Of a stretch of 64,000 nt of DNA, positions 9,652 through 24,274 are shown one piece after another. The position numbers and the translations under genes were made by a program. Under the pieces are notes generated by a model. The model was given only the letters and a program-made list of their open reading frames with translations, was not told the origin of the DNA and ran no database searches. Where the stretch lies: NCBI GenBank assembly GCA_902601785.1, contig CACKOH010000003.1:1-64000 (forward strand), in the 5' to 3' direction. Within the stretch, counting starts at the first letter, position 1. Every line of letters starts with the position of its first letter. Origin of the DNA: an uncultured Pelagibacteraceae bacterium (lineage in GTDB: Bacteria > Pseudomonadota > Alphaproteobacteria > Pelagibacterales > Pelagibacteraceae).

Positions 9652-10384
9652 TTTTTACTTTAAAGGGAATATTTCGAATATTTACAAAGAACCTCACACG
9701 TCATCTGAGGTAATCTCTCAAATAATATACGGTGAAAAATTTAAAATTTTTTCTAAAAATAAAAATTGGATAAAGATTAAATCTACATATGACAATTATG
9801 TTGGATACATTAAAAATAAACAATATATCAAAAATTTTAATCCAAAATATAAAGTAAATACTTTAAAGACAAAAATTTATATAAAACCTAATTCTGTCTC
9901 AAACAGCTACCTACCCCTAGGATCTAAATTAAGTGTAGAAAAAGAAAATAAGTTTTATATAAAAATTGACAAGAATAAGTGGATTAAAAAAAAAGATATT
10001 AGAGAAATTAATCACAAAGAAAAAAACTTTGTAAAATTTTTTACAAAATTTCTCAAAGTAAGTTATAAATGGGGTGGTAAGACTTATAAAGGTATTGATT
10101 GTTCAGCTCTATTACAAATTTTTTTTTATTATAATAATTTATTTTATCCAAGAGATACTAAAGATCAAATAAAGTATTCTGTGGAAAAAATATCAAAAAA
10201 ATTTAAAAAGGGAGATATTATATTTTGGAAAGGTCATGTTGCCATTTGCATAAACTCTAAACAGTTGATCCACGCTTATGGTCCAAAAAAAAAAGTAATT
10301 ATCATGCCAATAAAGGATACAATTAAAAGAATACTTGATACAGCAAGTCTAGAAGTGAGAAAAATTTCTAAAATAAAATTTTAA
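9638..10384 (+). CDS. SH3 plus NlpC/P60-family cell-wall peptidase
   Basis: N-terminal SH3-like repeats; C-terminal YKWGGKTYKGIDCSALLQ (Cys) and GDIIFWKGHVAIC (His). Confidence 0.8.
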   Translation: MVKNNFYFKGNISNIYKEPHTSSEVISQIIYGEKFKIFSKNKNWIKIKSTYDNYVGYIKNKQYIKNFNPKYKVNTLKTKIYIKPNSVSNSYLPLGSKLSVEKENKFYIKIDKNKWIKKKDIREINHKEKNFVKFFTKFLKVSYKWGGKTYKGIDCSALLQIFFYYNNLFYPRDTKDQIKYSVEKISKKFKKGDIIFWKGHVAICINSKQLIHAYGPKKKVIIMPIKDTIKRILDTASLEVRKISKIKF

Positions 10385-11277
10385 CTTCTACCAAAGTCAG
10401 GTTTGTTTATATCTTGTTTTAACTTAATAATTTTAGATCGAACTCTTTTAGTTTGAATTAATTTTTTTAATATTGATTTATTGTTTTTTAAATTTATATC
10501 TTTTTTAAAAGCTTTTAGATTTTTGATAAATAAATCAATAGCTTTTGAAATATTATTACTATTATTAAAAAAAATATCTCTCCACATAATTTCATTTGAA
10601 GCTGCTATACGTGAAAAGTCTCTAAGTCCTCCAGCACTAAACTTAATCAAATCGTAATTTTGTTTTTTTTCAAAATCTTGTGCTGATTTTACCAAATTAT
10701 AGGCAATTAAATGGGGTAAATGACTTGTTATGGAAAAAATTCTATCATGTTTTTCAGGTGTCATAACGATAACTTTTGAACCCATTTTTTTCCAAAAATT
10801 ATTTAAAATATTCAAATATTTTTTTTTTGTATTTTTTTCTTTTATTAAAATACACCATCGATCTTGAAACATATTTTCCTTACCATGCTCTGGGCCACTA
10901 ACTTCAGAGCCTGCAATGGGATGACTTTGAGTCCAAGATATATTTTTTTTCAAAAATTTTTTTATAAGCCTCGAGGTCTCTTCTTTAGATGATCCGATGT
11001 CTGTAATTAATGTTTTGGGAGTAATAAAATTATTTATCTTTAAGATTAGATTTTTGTATTCACTCATTGGAGTACAAAAAATAATTAGATCATAATTAAT
11101 TGCTCCTTTATCTAGGTTGTCAACAACAATACCTGGAAGCCTTAATTTCTTAATTTTTGAAACATTTGATTTTGATTTTTCATAAATGAATATTTTTTTA
11201 ACAATTTTTTTTTTGTGAATGCGTCTCAATAAAGAGGATCCTAATAAACCACATCCAATAATTAAAATATTATTCAT
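10381..11277 (-). CDS. tyrA: Prephenate/arogenate dehydrogenase
   Basis: IIGCGLLGSSLLRRI Rossmann motif, TDIGSSKE, HPIAGSEVSGPEHG. Confidence 0.88.
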   Translation of the reverse strand: MNNILIIGCGLLGSSLLRRIHKKKIVKKIFIYEKSKSNVSKIKKLRLPGIVVDNLDKGAINYDLIIFCTPMSEYKNLILKINNFITPKTLITDIGSSKEETSRLIKKFLKKNISWTQSHPIAGSEVSGPEHGKENMFQDRWCILIKEKNTKKKYLNILNNFWKKMGSKVIVMTPEKHDRIFSITSHLPHLIAYNLVKSAQDFEKKQNYDLIKFSAGGLRDFSRIAASNEIMWRDIFFNNSNNISKAIDLFIKNLKAFKKDINLKNNKSILKKLIQTKRVRSKIIKLKQDINKPDFGRS

Positions 11278-12360
11278 TTAATTTAATATTTTTTTTACAG
11301 TATTCATAAATTTTAAATTTTCTTCCTTAGACCCTATGGTTAATCTTAATTTATTTTTAATACCATAGCCATCCTCTGTTGATCTTAAGATAACACCTTT
11401 TTGTTTCAATTTTTCATATAAATATTTTGCTGAAATTTTACAATTATCAAAATTTAAAAATAGAAAATTTGCTGAAATTTTATTTGAAGAAATATTGTAA
11501 AACTCAAGAAATTTTTTTAACTTTTCAGCATAAAAGAAATTATGCTTAACAGATCTACTTATAAATTTTGTATCTCTTAACGACGCAATAGCTGCAAGTT
11601 GTGCTACACCATTTACATTGAATGGTGGTTTAATCACATTTAAAGCATCTATAATTTTTTTTGATCCATATCCCCAACCTACTCTTAAGGAAGCTAATCC
11701 AAACATTTTTGAAAATGTTCTTAATATAAAAACATTATCTTTATTTCTAAATAAATCTAAACCTGAAGTATAATCATTATTTTTCATATATTCTGAGTAA
11801 GCATCATCAACCACAAGTAAAATATTTTTATTCATTTTATTTCTTAGTTCTAATATTTCTTTTTTATTCAAATAAGTTGCAGTTGGATTATTTGGATTAG
11901 CAATAAATACTATTTTAGTTTTTCTTGTGATTTTTTTTAAAATCTCTCTTATTGACACTTTAAAATTTACCTCTTTTGCAAATAAAACTTTGGCACCTAC
12001 AATTTTTGCATAAATTCTGTACATCAAAAAACTATATTCTGGAACTATTACCTCATCTTTTGGATTTAAATATAATTGACACAACATTTGAATTACCTCA
12101 TCAGAACCTGCACCACAAATAATTTTATTTAAATCACACTTATATTTTTTGGAAATTGCTTTTTTCAGATCTTGTGACTTTCCATCAGGATATTTATCCA
12201 AAATCATTTTTTTATTTGATATCAGTTTCTTTGCCATTGGGCTGATCCCAAGAGCAGATTCGTTGGCTGAAAGTTTTATTACTTTTTTAAGCTTTTTGAC
12301 CTTTGACTTGCCAGGTTTATAAGCTTCAATCTTAAATTTTTTAAATTTTGGAGTAACCAT
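11278..12360 (-). CDS. hisC: Histidinol-phosphate aminotransferase (start chosen at internal Met of 12441 ORF)
   Basis: KLSANESALGISP, CGAGSDEVIQML, NPNNPTATY, RTFSKMFGLASLRVGWGYG. Confidence 0.88.
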   Translation of the reverse strand: MVTPKFKKFKIEAYKPGKSKVKKLKKVIKLSANESALGISPMAKKLISNKKMILDKYPDGKSQDLKKAISKKYKCDLNKIICGAGSDEVIQMLCQLYLNPKDEVIVPEYSFLMYRIYAKIVGAKVLFAKEVNFKVSIREILKKITRKTKIVFIANPNNPTATYLNKKEILELRNKMNKNILLVVDDAYSEYMKNNDYTSGLDLFRNKDNVFILRTFSKMFGLASLRVGWGYGSKKIIDALNVIKPPFNVNGVAQLAAIASLRDTKFISRSVKHNFFYAEKLKKFLEFYNISSNKISANFLFLNFDNCKISAKYLYEKLKQKGVILRSTEDGYGIKNKLRLTIGSKEENLKFMNTVKKILN

Positions 12361-12468
12361 TTTTTTTAATTTTATGAGCTCTTTATAGATAAAATTACAA
12401 ATTTTTATAGAGAATAAGACAATTTTTAAAAAAATTGACATAATAAATAAGTTCTAGTACAAAAATTA

Positions 12469-12526
12469 TGCGCTGATTTAACTGAATTGCGAGCGCTTAA
12501 AAAAAACCGCTAAAATAGTTTTTTTT
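12469..12526 (+). ncRNA. SAM-II riboswitch
   Basis: TGCGCTGATTTAACTGAATTGCGAGCGCTTAAAAAAAACCGCTAAAATAG: P1 GCGCT/AGCGC, conserved GATTTAAC, downstream GCTAAAA pseudoknot strand; directly upstream of metX; very similar to the recalled marine SAM-II sequence used for crystallography. Confidence 0.88.
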
Positions 12527-12552
12527 CTCACAATTCAAAAATTAGCTTTATT

Positions 12553-13671
12553 ATGAATGCTAAGAATAATATTAAAACCTTGATAGTAAAAAAACCATTA
12601 AAGTTAGATTGTGGAAAAACTATTAATGAATTCCCAATTGCATATGAAACTTATGGTTCATTAAATAAAATTAAAGATAATGCTATTTTAGTTTTTCATG
12701 CATTAACAGGAGATCAATTTGTCACTGGCCAAAATCCAATAACAAAGAAAGATGGTTGGTGGTCTTATGCAGTTGGTCCTGATAAGGCAATTGATACTAA
12801 AAAATATTTTGTTATTTGTGCAAATGTAATGGGTGGATGCATGGGCTCATTTGGGCCAGGCCATGAAGACCCTAGTACTGGGACTGCTTTTGGTACAAAT
12901 TTTCCAGTTATAACTATAAACGATATGGTAAATGCGCAATATAATTTGCTTGACCATTTTGGTATAGACAAACTTTTTTCAATCGCAGGTGGCTCAATGG
13001 GCGGTATGCAAGTACTACAGTTTATAAGTAATTTTCCTGATAAAGCTAAAACTGTTATCCCGATTGCTTGTACGTCTAGTCACTCAGCGCAAAATATTGC
13101 ATTTAATGAATTAGGAAGACAGGCTATAGCAGCTGATAGTAATTGGAAAGGTGGGGATTATTCTTCTGCAGATACAATCCCAAATAAAGGTTTGGCTGTT
13201 GCAAGAATGGCTGCACATATAACTTATCTTTCAAAAAAAGGTCTCCAAGAAAAATTTGGAAGAAAACTTCAAGAACGAGAAGATTTGAAATTCGGTTTTG
13301 ATGCAGATTTTCAGATAGAAAGTTATTTAAGATATCAAGGTTCAGTATTTGTCGACAGATTCGATGCAAATAGCTATCTTTATATTACAAGAGCAATGGA
13401 TTATTTTGACTTAGCAAAACAATACAAGGGTAATTTATCTGACGCTTTTAAAGCTACAAGAGCAAAGTTTTTTATAATATCATTTACATCTGACTGGCTT
13501 TATCCAACTCAAGAAAACAAAGACATTGTAATTGCCTTAAATTCTATTGGCGCAGATGTAGGTTTTGTTGAGATAGAGTCTGACAAAGGTCACGACTCCT
13601 TTTTATTAGATGTACCAGACTTTTTAAGTGCGCTTAAAAACTTTTTAGATAAATCTTATACAGAAAATTAA
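12553..13671 (+). CDS. metX: Homoserine O-acyltransferase
   Basis: ALTGDQF, DKKYFVICANVMGGCMGSFGP, GGSMGGMQVLQF, DWLYP, GHDSFL. Confidence 0.94.
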   Translation: MNAKNNIKTLIVKKPLKLDCGKTINEFPIAYETYGSLNKIKDNAILVFHALTGDQFVTGQNPITKKDGWWSYAVGPDKAIDTKKYFVICANVMGGCMGSFGPGHEDPSTGTAFGTNFPVITINDMVNAQYNLLDHFGIDKLFSIAGGSMGGMQVLQFISNFPDKAKTVIPIACTSSHSAQNIAFNELGRQAIAADSNWKGGDYSSADTIPNKGLAVARMAAHITYLSKKGLQEKFGRKLQEREDLKFGFDADFQIESYLRYQGSVFVDRFDANSYLYITRAMDYFDLAKQYKGNLSDAFKATRAKFFIISFTSDWLYPTQENKDIVIALNSIGADVGFVEIESDKGHDSFLLDVPDFLSALKNFLDKSYTEN

Positions 13672-13673
13672 TT

Positions 13674-14270
13674 ATGAAAAATGAATTTCAAGTAATATCT
13701 GAATTAATTGAAAAAGATAAAAAAGTGTTAGATGTGGGTTGTGGAGATGGAATTTTAATGCAGTTTTTAAAAAATAATAAAAATACTAATATTAGAGGAC
13801 TAGAGATTTCAAAAAGTAAAGTACAAGAGTGTATTGCAAAAGGATTGACTGTCATTGAAGGAAATGCAGAAAAAGATCTAAAACAATTTCCAGACAAATC
13901 TTTCGAATATGTTGTTCTTAGTCAAACTCTTCAAGCTTTCTTAAATCCCGAGCTAGTTATAAACGAACTTTTAAGAGTTGGAAAAAAAGCAATTGTAACT
14001 ATTCCAAACTTTGGTTATTGGAGAGTCAGACTTCATTTGCTCATAAAAGGGACAATGCCAATTACTAAGACATTACCAGATGAGTGGTACAATACTCCTA
14101 ATATTCATATGTGTTCAATAAAGGATTTTTTTTACTTTGCAAAATCAAGAAACATCAAAATCTTTAAATCATTGGCTATAAACAATCAGAATGTTTCAAT
14201 AATAAATGATAGCAATTTAACAATTAAAAATTTCTTTGCAGATCTAGGAATATTTTTAATAGAGAAATAA
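13674..14270 (+). CDS. metW: Methionine biosynthesis protein MetW
   Basis: KVLDVGCGDGILMQFL, LSQTLQAF, FGYWRVRLHLLIKGTMPITKTLPDEWYNTPNIHMCSIKDF. Confidence 0.94.
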   Translation: MKNEFQVISELIEKDKKVLDVGCGDGILMQFLKNNKNTNIRGLEISKSKVQECIAKGLTVIEGNAEKDLKQFPDKSFEYVVLSQTLQAFLNPELVINELLRVGKKAIVTIPNFGYWRVRLHLLIKGTMPITKTLPDEWYNTPNIHMCSIKDFFYFAKSRNIKIFKSLAINNQNVSIINDSNLTIKNFFADLGIFLIEK

Positions 14271-14271
14271 A

Positions 14272-14991
14272 ATGAAAGTAGAAATAATTTCATGTCTCCA
14301 AGATAATTATAGTTATTTAATTATAGATGAAACTAACAATTTAGCATGTATTGTTGACCCAAGCGAAGCCAGTCCGGTAATTGATTATCTAAAAAATAAA
14401 AATATTAATCTAAAATATATTTTAAATACTCATCATCATTATGATCATATTGGAGGTAATAAGGAATTAAAAAAAAAATATAAAAGTATTGTTGTTGGCT
14501 TTAAACATGATTCACAAAGAATTCCAGAAATTGATATCTGTCTTGAAGACAATGAAATATGGAAAAGCGATAATTTTGTAGCTAAAATAATTCATGTTCC
14601 TGGACATACTAAGGGTCATATTTGTTTTCATTTTTATAAAGATAAATTACTATTTACTGGAGATACTCTTTTTTCCCTTGGCTGCGGGAGAATTTTTGAA
14701 GGTACCTATGAACAAATGTTTAGTTCTTTAAAAAAGATTAAAGCTATGCCTCTTGATACTCAAATTTATTGTGGTCACGAATATACTCTTAATAATTCAA
14801 AATTTTGTATAAAACATGATTCTGAAAATTTAAATCTAAAAAAAAAAATACAAAATATTCAAATAAAGTTAAAGAAAAGCTTGCCGACAATTCCGTCTAC
14901 ACTTAAAGAAGAATTGGATTGCAATATTTTTCTAAGAGCAAAAGATGTAAAAACCTTTTCAAAACTGCGAGATTTAAAGGATAATTTCTAG
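14272..14991 (+). CDS. gloB: Hydroxyacylglutathione hydrolase (glyoxalase II)
   Basis: NTHHHYDHIGGN, HVPGHTKGHICF, FTGDTLFSLGCGRIFEGT, YCGHEYT. Confidence 0.95.
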   Translation: MKVEIISCLQDNYSYLIIDETNNLACIVDPSEASPVIDYLKNKNINLKYILNTHHHYDHIGGNKELKKKYKSIVVGFKHDSQRIPEIDICLEDNEIWKSDNFVAKIIHVPGHTKGHICFHFYKDKLLFTGDTLFSLGCGRIFEGTYEQMFSSLKKIKAMPLDTQIYCGHEYTLNNSKFCIKHDSENLNLKKKIQNIQIKLKKSLPTIPSTLKEELDCNIFLRAKDVKTFSKLRDLKDNF

Positions 14992-15001
14992 TTAATTCGG
15001 C

Positions 15002-15029
15002 TTGACTAAAACTTAGCTGCAACTATATT
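15002..15029 (+). promoter_or_regulatory. Candidate sigma70 promoter for the rplU-rpmA-obgE run (TTGACT-N16-TATATT)
   Basis: Motif and spacing read directly in the gloB-rplU gap. Confidence 0.5.
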
Positions 15030-15056
15030 GCGAATACTTAAATATATATTCATACT

Positions 15057-15455
15057 ATGTCTTACGCAGTTATAAAAACAGGTGGAAAACAATACAAAGT
15101 TAAGTCTGGAGAAATACTTAAGGTAGAGAAGCTTCCAGATTCAAAACCTGAAACAAAAATTGAATTTAATGAAATCCTAGCATATGGGGATGATAAATCT
15201 ATTGAGGTCGGAGCTCCTCATGTAAGTGGAGCAAAAGTCGAAGCTGATTTAATTAAAAACAGTAAAAATAGAACTATACTAATTTTTAAAAAAAGAAGAA
15301 GACACAATTCAAGAAGAAAAAATGGACATCGACAAGAGTATTCTATGATAAGAATAAACAAAATTTTTTCAAAAGATGGCAAAGTTTTATCTGAAGCTGA
15401 AAAAGTTTCTAAGAAGCCAAAAAAAGAAGAAACTAAAGAAGCGGTAAGTAAATAA
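15057..15455 (+). CDS. rplU: 50S ribosomal protein L21 with charged C-terminal extension
   Basis: [49 protein letters not shown]. Confidence 0.95.
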   Translation: MSYAVIKTGGKQYKVKSGEILKVEKLPDSKPETKIEFNEILAYGDDKSIEVGAPHVSGAKVEADLIKNSKNRTILIFKKRRRHNSRRKNGHRQEYSMIRINKIFSKDGKVLSEAEKVSKKPKKEETKEAVSK

Positions 15456-15468
15456 AACAAGGTAAATT

Positions 15469-15723
15469 ATGGCAACAAAAAAAGCAGGTGGATCATCAAG
15501 AAACGGACGAGATAGTGCCGGACGAAGATTGGGTGTTAAAAAATATGGTGGTGAAACTGTCGTACCTGGTAATATAATTGTAAGACAAAGAGGAACTAAA
15601 ATTTTTCCTGGTGAGAATGTAGGCATGGGTAAAGATCATTCTATTTTTTCAGTAGTTAAGGGTAAAGTTGTATTTAAAAAATCAAAAGCAGATAGAACTT
15701 TCGTTTCAGTAAAACCCAATTAA
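15469..15723 (+). CDS. rpmA: 50S ribosomal protein L27
   Basis: [28 protein letters not shown]. Confidence 0.97.
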   Translation: MATKKAGGSSRNGRDSAGRRLGVKKYGGETVVPGNIIVRQRGTKIFPGENVGMGKDHSIFSVVKGKVVFKKSKADRTFVSVKPN

Positions 15724-15726
15724 TAG

Positions 15727-17830
<2,104 letters not shown>

Positions 17831-19081
17831 ATGATCAAATATATGAATTTAGTTGGAAGAAAAGCAAGAAAAGCTTTTGAACAAAAAATTGATACAAAAA
17901 TCAAAAATAAAGTATTAAATAAGTACGCAGAATTATTAGGTAATGAAAAAAAATTAATACTTAAGCAAAACTTAAAAGATGCAAATTACGCCAGAAAAAT
18001 AGGTATTAAAAATAATTTAATTAGTAGACTTTTAATAAATGAAACTAAGTTAAAGGAAATTCAAAATTCAATTATTAAAATTGCAAAATTAAAAGATCCA
18101 GTTGGAAATACTTTAGAAAAATGGAAAAGGCCTAATGGTTTGAATATTAGTAAAATATCAATACCTATAGGAGTAATTGGAGTTATTTACGAGAGTAGGC
18201 CAAACGTTACATCGGATGTAGCTAGTCTATGCTTTAAATCTGGAAATCCAGTAATTTTGAAAGGTGGCTCAGAAGCAATAAATACTAATAGGATTTTAGC
18301 AAAGATTTTTCGAAAAGCACTTAAAGTTAATAAAGTTGACGAAAACTTTATTCAATTCATTGACACAAAACAGAGAAGAGTGGTGGATATTATGCTATCA
18401 GGTATGAAAAATTATATTGATGTAATTATTCCAAGAGGTGGAAAAAATTTAGTAAAAAGAGTTCAGGATTTATCTAGTGTACCCATTATTGGTCACCTTG
18501 AAGGACTTTGTCATACATATGTTGATAAAGATGCAAATTTAACTATGGCAAAAAAAGTTGTTTATAATGCAAAATTAAGAAATACAAGTATTTGCGGTGC
18601 AACAGAAACTATTCTGATTCATAAAAAAGTTGCAAAAGACTTTTGTAATCCAATTTTGAACGAACTACAAAATAAAAATTGTAAAATATATGGAGATAGG
18701 TTTTTAAAAAAGTATTACAGGGGAAAAATATTACCAGCTAAAGAAAAAAATTGGTCTACGGAATATTTAGCGCCTGCAGTATCAGTAAAAATTGTAAATA
18801 ATCTTGAAGAAAGTATTGATCATATAAACGAATATGGAACAATGCACACAGATTGTATAATTACCAATAATAAAAAAACAGCCAAAAACTTTTTAAGAAA
18901 TATTAAAAGCTCAATTGCTATGCATAATACATCGACTCAATTTGCTGACGGCGGTGAATTTGGATTCGGTGGAGAAGTAGGAATTTCTACAAATATATTA
19001 CCTCCTAGAGGACCTGTAGGATTAAATCAATTAGTTTCTTATAAATATGAAATTACGAGTAAAGGAAAAACAAGAAAATAA
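17831..19081 (+). CDS. proA: Gamma-glutamyl phosphate reductase
   Basis: IPIGVIGVIYESRPNVTSDVASLCFKSGNPVILKGGSEA; EFGFGGEVGISTNILPPRGPVGL. Confidence 0.96.
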   Translation: MIKYMNLVGRKARKAFEQKIDTKIKNKVLNKYAELLGNEKKLILKQNLKDANYARKIGIKNNLISRLLINETKLKEIQNSIIKIAKLKDPVGNTLEKWKRPNGLNISKISIPIGVIGVIYESRPNVTSDVASLCFKSGNPVILKGGSEAINTNRILAKIFRKALKVNKVDENFIQFIDTKQRRVVDIMLSGMKNYIDVIIPRGGKNLVKRVQDLSSVPIIGHLEGLCHTYVDKDANLTMAKKVVYNAKLRNTSICGATETILIHKKVAKDFCNPILNELQNKNCKIYGDRFLKKYYRGKILPAKEKNWSTEYLAPAVSVKIVNNLEESIDHINEYGTMHTDCIITNNKKTAKNFLRNIKSSIAMHNTSTQFADGGEFGFGGEVGISTNILPPRGPVGLNQLVSYKYEITSKGKTRK

Positions 19082-19082
19082 A

Positions 19083-19604
19083 TTGAATAATAAAAAAATC
19101 AAAATCGGGGTTCTAGGAGGTTCTTTTGATCCTGCACATAAAGGACACTTAGCAATATCTAAAGAAGCAAAAAAGAGATTTCAAATTAAGAAAATAATTT
19201 GGGCTATAACAAAAAAAAATCCCTTTAAATCTGAAAGTGAAACATCGGTTTTAAAAAGAATTAAAGAATGCAGACGTATTATTGGCTCAAATTCATTTAT
19301 AAAAGTGAAATTTTATGAAAATTTAATTAAATCAAACAAAACCATTGATCTCATCAATCACTTAAAAAAAAATAAAAATATTGAAATCTATTTTTTAATG
19401 GGTGCAGATAATTTAATTGGCTTCCACAAGTGGCATAAGTCAAAATTAATTTCTCAAAAATGCAACATTTTAGTATTTGATCGTCATGGATATAAAAAAA
19501 ATTCATTGGAATCAAAGACATTTAAGCAGCTTAATAAAGATGTACTTAAATTTATTGAATTTAAAAAAGTCAACATTTCATCTTCTCAATTAAGAAAAAT
19601 TTGA
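19083..19604 (+). CDS. nadD: Nicotinate-nucleotide adenylyltransferase (TTG start proposed; ORF open from 19047)
   Basis: IGVLGGSFDPAHKGHLAIS; FLMGADNLIGFHKWHK; SSSQLRK. Confidence 0.9.
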   Translation: MNNKKIKIGVLGGSFDPAHKGHLAISKEAKKRFQIKKIIWAITKKNPFKSESETSVLKRIKECRRIIGSNSFIKVKFYENLIKSNKTIDLINHLKKNKNIEIYFLMGADNLIGFHKWHKSKLISQKCNILVFDRHGYKKNSLESKTFKQLNKDVLKFIEFKKVNISSSQLRKI

Positions 19605-19621
19605 TAGTCTAAATCTAATTA

Positions 19622-19972
19622 ATGGATAAAATTTTAGATCTTAAAAAGATTGTGATCAACACTCTCGATCTTAATAAAGCTCAGGACATAATAACAATCG
19701 ATTTAAAAGATAAGAGTTCAATGGCTGATTATATGATTATTGCCAGTGGTACCTCTTCAAGACATATTCAGTCATTATCAGAACAAGTTTTAGAAAAGTT
19801 AAAAAAAAATGGAGTTCCAGATTCTAAGATTGAGGGGAAAGAAAGTAATGAATGGAAATTAGTTGATGGTATAGATTTAATTGTTCATATTTTTCACCCT
19901 GAAAAAAGGAAATTTTATGAACTTGAAAAAATTTGGTCAGAATTTATTCCGAAAGAAAAAGTTATGATATGA
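19622..19972 (+). CDS. rsfS: Ribosome silencing factor RsfS
   Basis: DLKDKSSMADYMIIASGTSSRHIQSL; EWKLVDGIDLIVHIFHPEKRKFYELEKIW. Confidence 0.94.
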   Translation: MDKILDLKKIVINTLDLNKAQDIITIDLKDKSSMADYMIIASGTSSRHIQSLSEQVLEKLKKNGVPDSKIEGKESNEWKLVDGIDLIVHIFHPEKRKFYELEKIWSEFIPKEKVMI

Positions 19973-21108
19973 AACTATTTAAAACATATTTAATAATTTT
20001 TTTATCTATTTTTTTTTTTAATAGCAGCGTAAATACTGCTGAGACTGATATTTATAAAAAAATTGATCTTTTTGGTGAAGTCTTAGAAAAAATAAATAAA
20101 GAATACGTAGATGAGATAAATCAGTCTGAAAGTATGGACTCGGCTATCAATGGTCTCCTTCAATCTCTTGATCCTTACTCTGCATATATGTCACCAAAAA
20201 TTCTTGAACAGATGCAAACGGAGACTAGTGGTGAATTTGGAGGTTTAGGTATTGAAGTAAGTATGGAGGCTGGTGTAGTTAAGGTAATATCACCTATAGA
20301 TGATACACCCGCTTCAAAGGCAGGACTAAAAGCTGGTGACTACATTGTAAAAATAAATAATATTCAAGTACAAGGTAAATCCTTAGCAGAAGCCGTAGAT
20401 TTGATGAGGGGGCCGGTTGGTTCTGGAATAGAACTAACTGTGAGGCGAAGAGGAGAAAAAAAAGCACTAACATTTAATATTGTTAGAGAAATAATAGAAA
20501 TTCAATCAGTCAAATCTGAAATTTTAGAAAATAATATAGGATATATAAGACTTACATCATTTAATGAAAATAGTAGCGATCAAATTGAAAAACAGATTAA
20601 AAAATTAAAAAAAAATGAAAGTGTAAATGCGTTTATTTTAGATCTAAGAAATAATCCTGGAGGACTATTGTCTCAAGCTATAACAATCTCAGATTTTTTT
20701 TTAGATAATGGGGAGATAGTATCTACAAAAAGTAGAAAAAAATCAGAAAATAGAAAATGGTTTGCTAAAAAAGGAGATATTACAGATGGAAAAACATTGT
20801 TAGTATTGATTAATTACGGTTCAGCCTCTGCATCTGAAATAGTGGCTGGTGCACTTAAAGACCATAAAAGAGCAATAATTGTTGGAGAAAACAGTTATGG
20901 AAAAGGATCTGTACAATCTATCATTCCACTTAAAAATAAAGGTGCTATACGATTAACTGTTGCAAAATATTATCTGCCGTCTGGAAAGTCTATTTCTGAG
21001 GTCGGTGTCAGACCTGATATAGAAATCAATGAAGACGGAGATGATTTTAAGATAAAGAGTGACACAGACAATCAACTAAGTTACGCCATTAAGTTACTCA
21101 ACGGATAA
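19969..21108 (+). CDS. ctpA: C-terminal processing peptidase, S41 family (PDZ + peptidase)
   Basis: ATG at 19969 overlaps rsfS stop (ATGA); signal peptide, PDZ GLGIEVSMEAGVVKVISPIDDTPASKAGLKAGD, GSASASEIVAGALKDHKRA. Confidence 0.93.
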   Translation: MKLFKTYLIIFLSIFFFNSSVNTAETDIYKKIDLFGEVLEKINKEYVDEINQSESMDSAINGLLQSLDPYSAYMSPKILEQMQTETSGEFGGLGIEVSMEAGVVKVISPIDDTPASKAGLKAGDYIVKINNIQVQGKSLAEAVDLMRGPVGSGIELTVRRRGEKKALTFNIVREIIEIQSVKSEILENNIGYIRLTSFNENSSDQIEKQIKKLKKNESVNAFILDLRNNPGGLLSQAITISDFFLDNGEIVSTKSRKKSENRKWFAKKGDITDGKTLLVLINYGSASASEIVAGALKDHKRAIIVGENSYGKGSVQSIIPLKNKGAIRLTVAKYYLPSGKSISEVGVRPDIEINEDGDDFKIKSDTDNQLSYAIKLLNG

Positions 21109-21109
21109 C

Positions 21110-21583
21110 ATGGATAAGAAATATAGTAACTTACCACTAAGAAGTGGCGTGGGAATTGTAGTTTTAAATGAAGAAAACAAAGTATTCGTAGCAAAGAGAA
21201 TTGATAATCCAAAAGATTTTTGGCAGATGCCTCAAGGAGGAGTTGACTCTGGTGAAGATTTTTTAAAGGCTGCTTATAGAGAGCTAGAGGAGGAAACTAG
21301 TATCAAAAGTGTTAAACTAATCAAAGAGTTAGATGGTATGATAACTTATGAACTTCCAGACCGTCTGCTAGGTATTATTTGGAAGGGTAAATATAGAGGG
21401 CAGAAACAAAAGTGGTTTTTAATGAGATTTACTGGTGAGGATAAGGAAATTAATATTAACACACATCATCCAGAGTTTTTAGATTGGAAATGGATAGAGC
21501 TAGATCAACTAACTAAAGTAGTGGTAGATTTTAAGTTGCATGTTTACAAAGAAGTACAAGAAAAAGTTGAAAAATTAATCTAA
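21110..21583 (+). CDS. rppH: RNA pyrophosphohydrolase (Nudix)
   Basis: LPLRSGVGIVVLNEENKVFVAKR; Nudix box GGVDSGEDFLKAAYRELEEETSI. Confidence 0.94.
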   Translation: MDKKYSNLPLRSGVGIVVLNEENKVFVAKRIDNPKDFWQMPQGGVDSGEDFLKAAYRELEEETSIKSVKLIKELDGMITYELPDRLLGIIWKGKYRGQKQKWFLMRFTGEDKEININTHHPEFLDWKWIELDQLTKVVVDFKLHVYKEVQEKVEKLI

Positions 21584-21971
21584 TTCAGCGTTTTTAAAAC
21601 TTCAATTTTTTGATCAATTAAATACCTAGACTGGTCACTTATTTCTTCCTTACCAGATTCTTCCTCTGCTTGTTTCAATAAATCTTGTTGTTTGAATTTA
21701 TCGATATCAGCTATATTAAATATAGAGCTAGTTAGAATTGAAAGATTATTATTTTTAAATTCTACAATACCATCTTCAATATAATAACTTTCGTCACCTG
21801 ATTTTGATAAAATTTTAATAATTCCAGGCTTTAAAAAAGAAATAATTGAAATATGATCTTTTAATATTCCCATTTCTCCTTCATAGGCAGGTACAACAAC
21901 TTCGGAAACGTCATCTTTTACTAAAAAAGATTTTTCTGGATTTACAATTTCAATTTTAAATTCTTCACTCA

Positions 21972-21972
<1 letters not shown>
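21580..21972 (-). CDS. atpC: ATP synthase F1 epsilon subunit
   Basis: VVVPAYEGEMGILKDHISIISFLKPGI; operon position. Confidence 0.92.
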
Positions 21973-24268
<2,296 letters not shown>

Positions 24269-24274
24269 TTATTA

